In this document: one piece after another, positions 32,695 to 32,737 of the stretch
Numbering within the stretch: position 1 is the stretch's first letter
Layout of the letters: each line of letters starts with the position of its first letter
From: an uncultured Acidobacteriota bacterium
GTDB lineage: Bacteria; Acidobacteriota; UBA6911; CAINFC01
NCBI GenBank assembly: GCA_903847975.1
Contig: CAINFC010000072.1
Span: 1-32,737 of the forward strand
Direction of reading: 5' to 3'
Length of the DNA stretch: 32,737 nucleotides
The notes under the pieces: model-generated
Told to the model about the DNA's origin: nothing
Seen by the model: only the letters and a program-made list of their open reading frames with translations
Database searches by the model: none
Position numbers and translations under genes: made by a program

Positions 32695-32737
32695 CTTCTT
32701 CATTCCGGAAAAAGCCAAGGGCCTTCCGCCCGCACGG

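Larger units (their letters stand above)
32420..32737. other. Intergenic region at the right edge, repeat-filled, no gene
   Basis: Open frames here are produced by palindromic repeats and have no protein-like sequence. It contains a copy of the hairpin unit (32523-32620) and an inverted pair of the terminal motif (32645-32694). The last 40 bases are not assigned; a gene could begin or end beyond the window. Confidence 0.6.

Noticed and set aside
32293-32718. A 141-codon minus-strand frame at the right edge
   Set aside because: It runs through the repeat unit and then antisense into the thioredoxin-TPR gene; it is not protein-like.

Overview
This is a GC-rich bacterial chromosome segment with ordinary Shine-Dalgarno starts, sigma70-like promoters and Tat and Sec export signals. 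The mix of genes (Tat-exported Gfo/Idh/MocA oxidoreductases, a sulfatase, SUMF1 and DUF1080 domains, a secreted protein with an SGTW-LDPAKSD segment, a type IV pilin next to a TMTC-like TPR glycosyltransferase) is typical of Acidobacteriota or PVC-like environmental bacteria. I lean to Acidobacteriota with low confidence; there is no rRNA or other taxonomic anchor. I saw no tRNA, rRNA, CRISPR array, prophage or intact transposase.

Layout. 1-2238 (minus): an operon of two exported Gfo/Idh/MocA oxidoreductases flanking a SUMF1-domain protein, divergent from a Cys-type sulfatase (2394-3914). 3965-5832: a small hypothetical gene, then an ECF-type sigma factor and a one-TM zinc-finger anti-sigma protein with a TPR-like tail. 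6231-7700: a GT39-like membrane glycosyltransferase with a clear promoter. 7844-10152 (minus): serS and an adenosine-deaminase-family gene. 10197-10473: a mobile-looking palindromic repeat. 10656-14182: galU-purD-mtaB. 14160-16290: tdh (minus) and a cytoplasmic Gfo/Idh/MocA gene. 16396-19628: argR-argG-argH, with an ARG box over the argR promoter. 19725-20525: a secreted protein with YPGG tandem repeats. 20526-21248: a repeat-rich intergenic stretch ending in a candidate sigma54 promoter. 21249-25931: two type IV pilins, a GT-C-like membrane protein and a TMTC-like GT-C protein with six TPRs. 26160-30861: another Tat-exported oxidoreductase followed by a giant secreted HEAT plus double-DUF1080 protein. 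30897-32419: two probable lipoproteins, one with a GspG-like C-terminal domain and one thioredoxin-TPR. 32420-32737: a second copy of the palindromic repeat.

How the parts work together. The most interesting region is 20984-25931. Two tandem TGACA-N5-TGTCA palindromes lie about 130 bp upstream of a near-consensus -24/-12 promoter that drives the first pilin. A strong terminator separates the two pilins, and two GT-C-type membrane proteins follow. I read this as a sigma54/enhancer-controlled pilin locus with its own candidate pilin O-glycosylation enzymes; the glycosylation part is inference. A second theme is periplasmic carbohydrate oxidation: the oxidoreductase/DUF1080 pair at 26160-30861 fits a 3-keto-glycoside route (oxidise the sugar at C3, then cleave), and the cluster at 1-3914 may act on sulfated glycans. 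The rest is housekeeping: serine tRNA charging, purine and arginine synthesis, UDP-glucose supply, tRNA thiomethylation and threonine breakdown.
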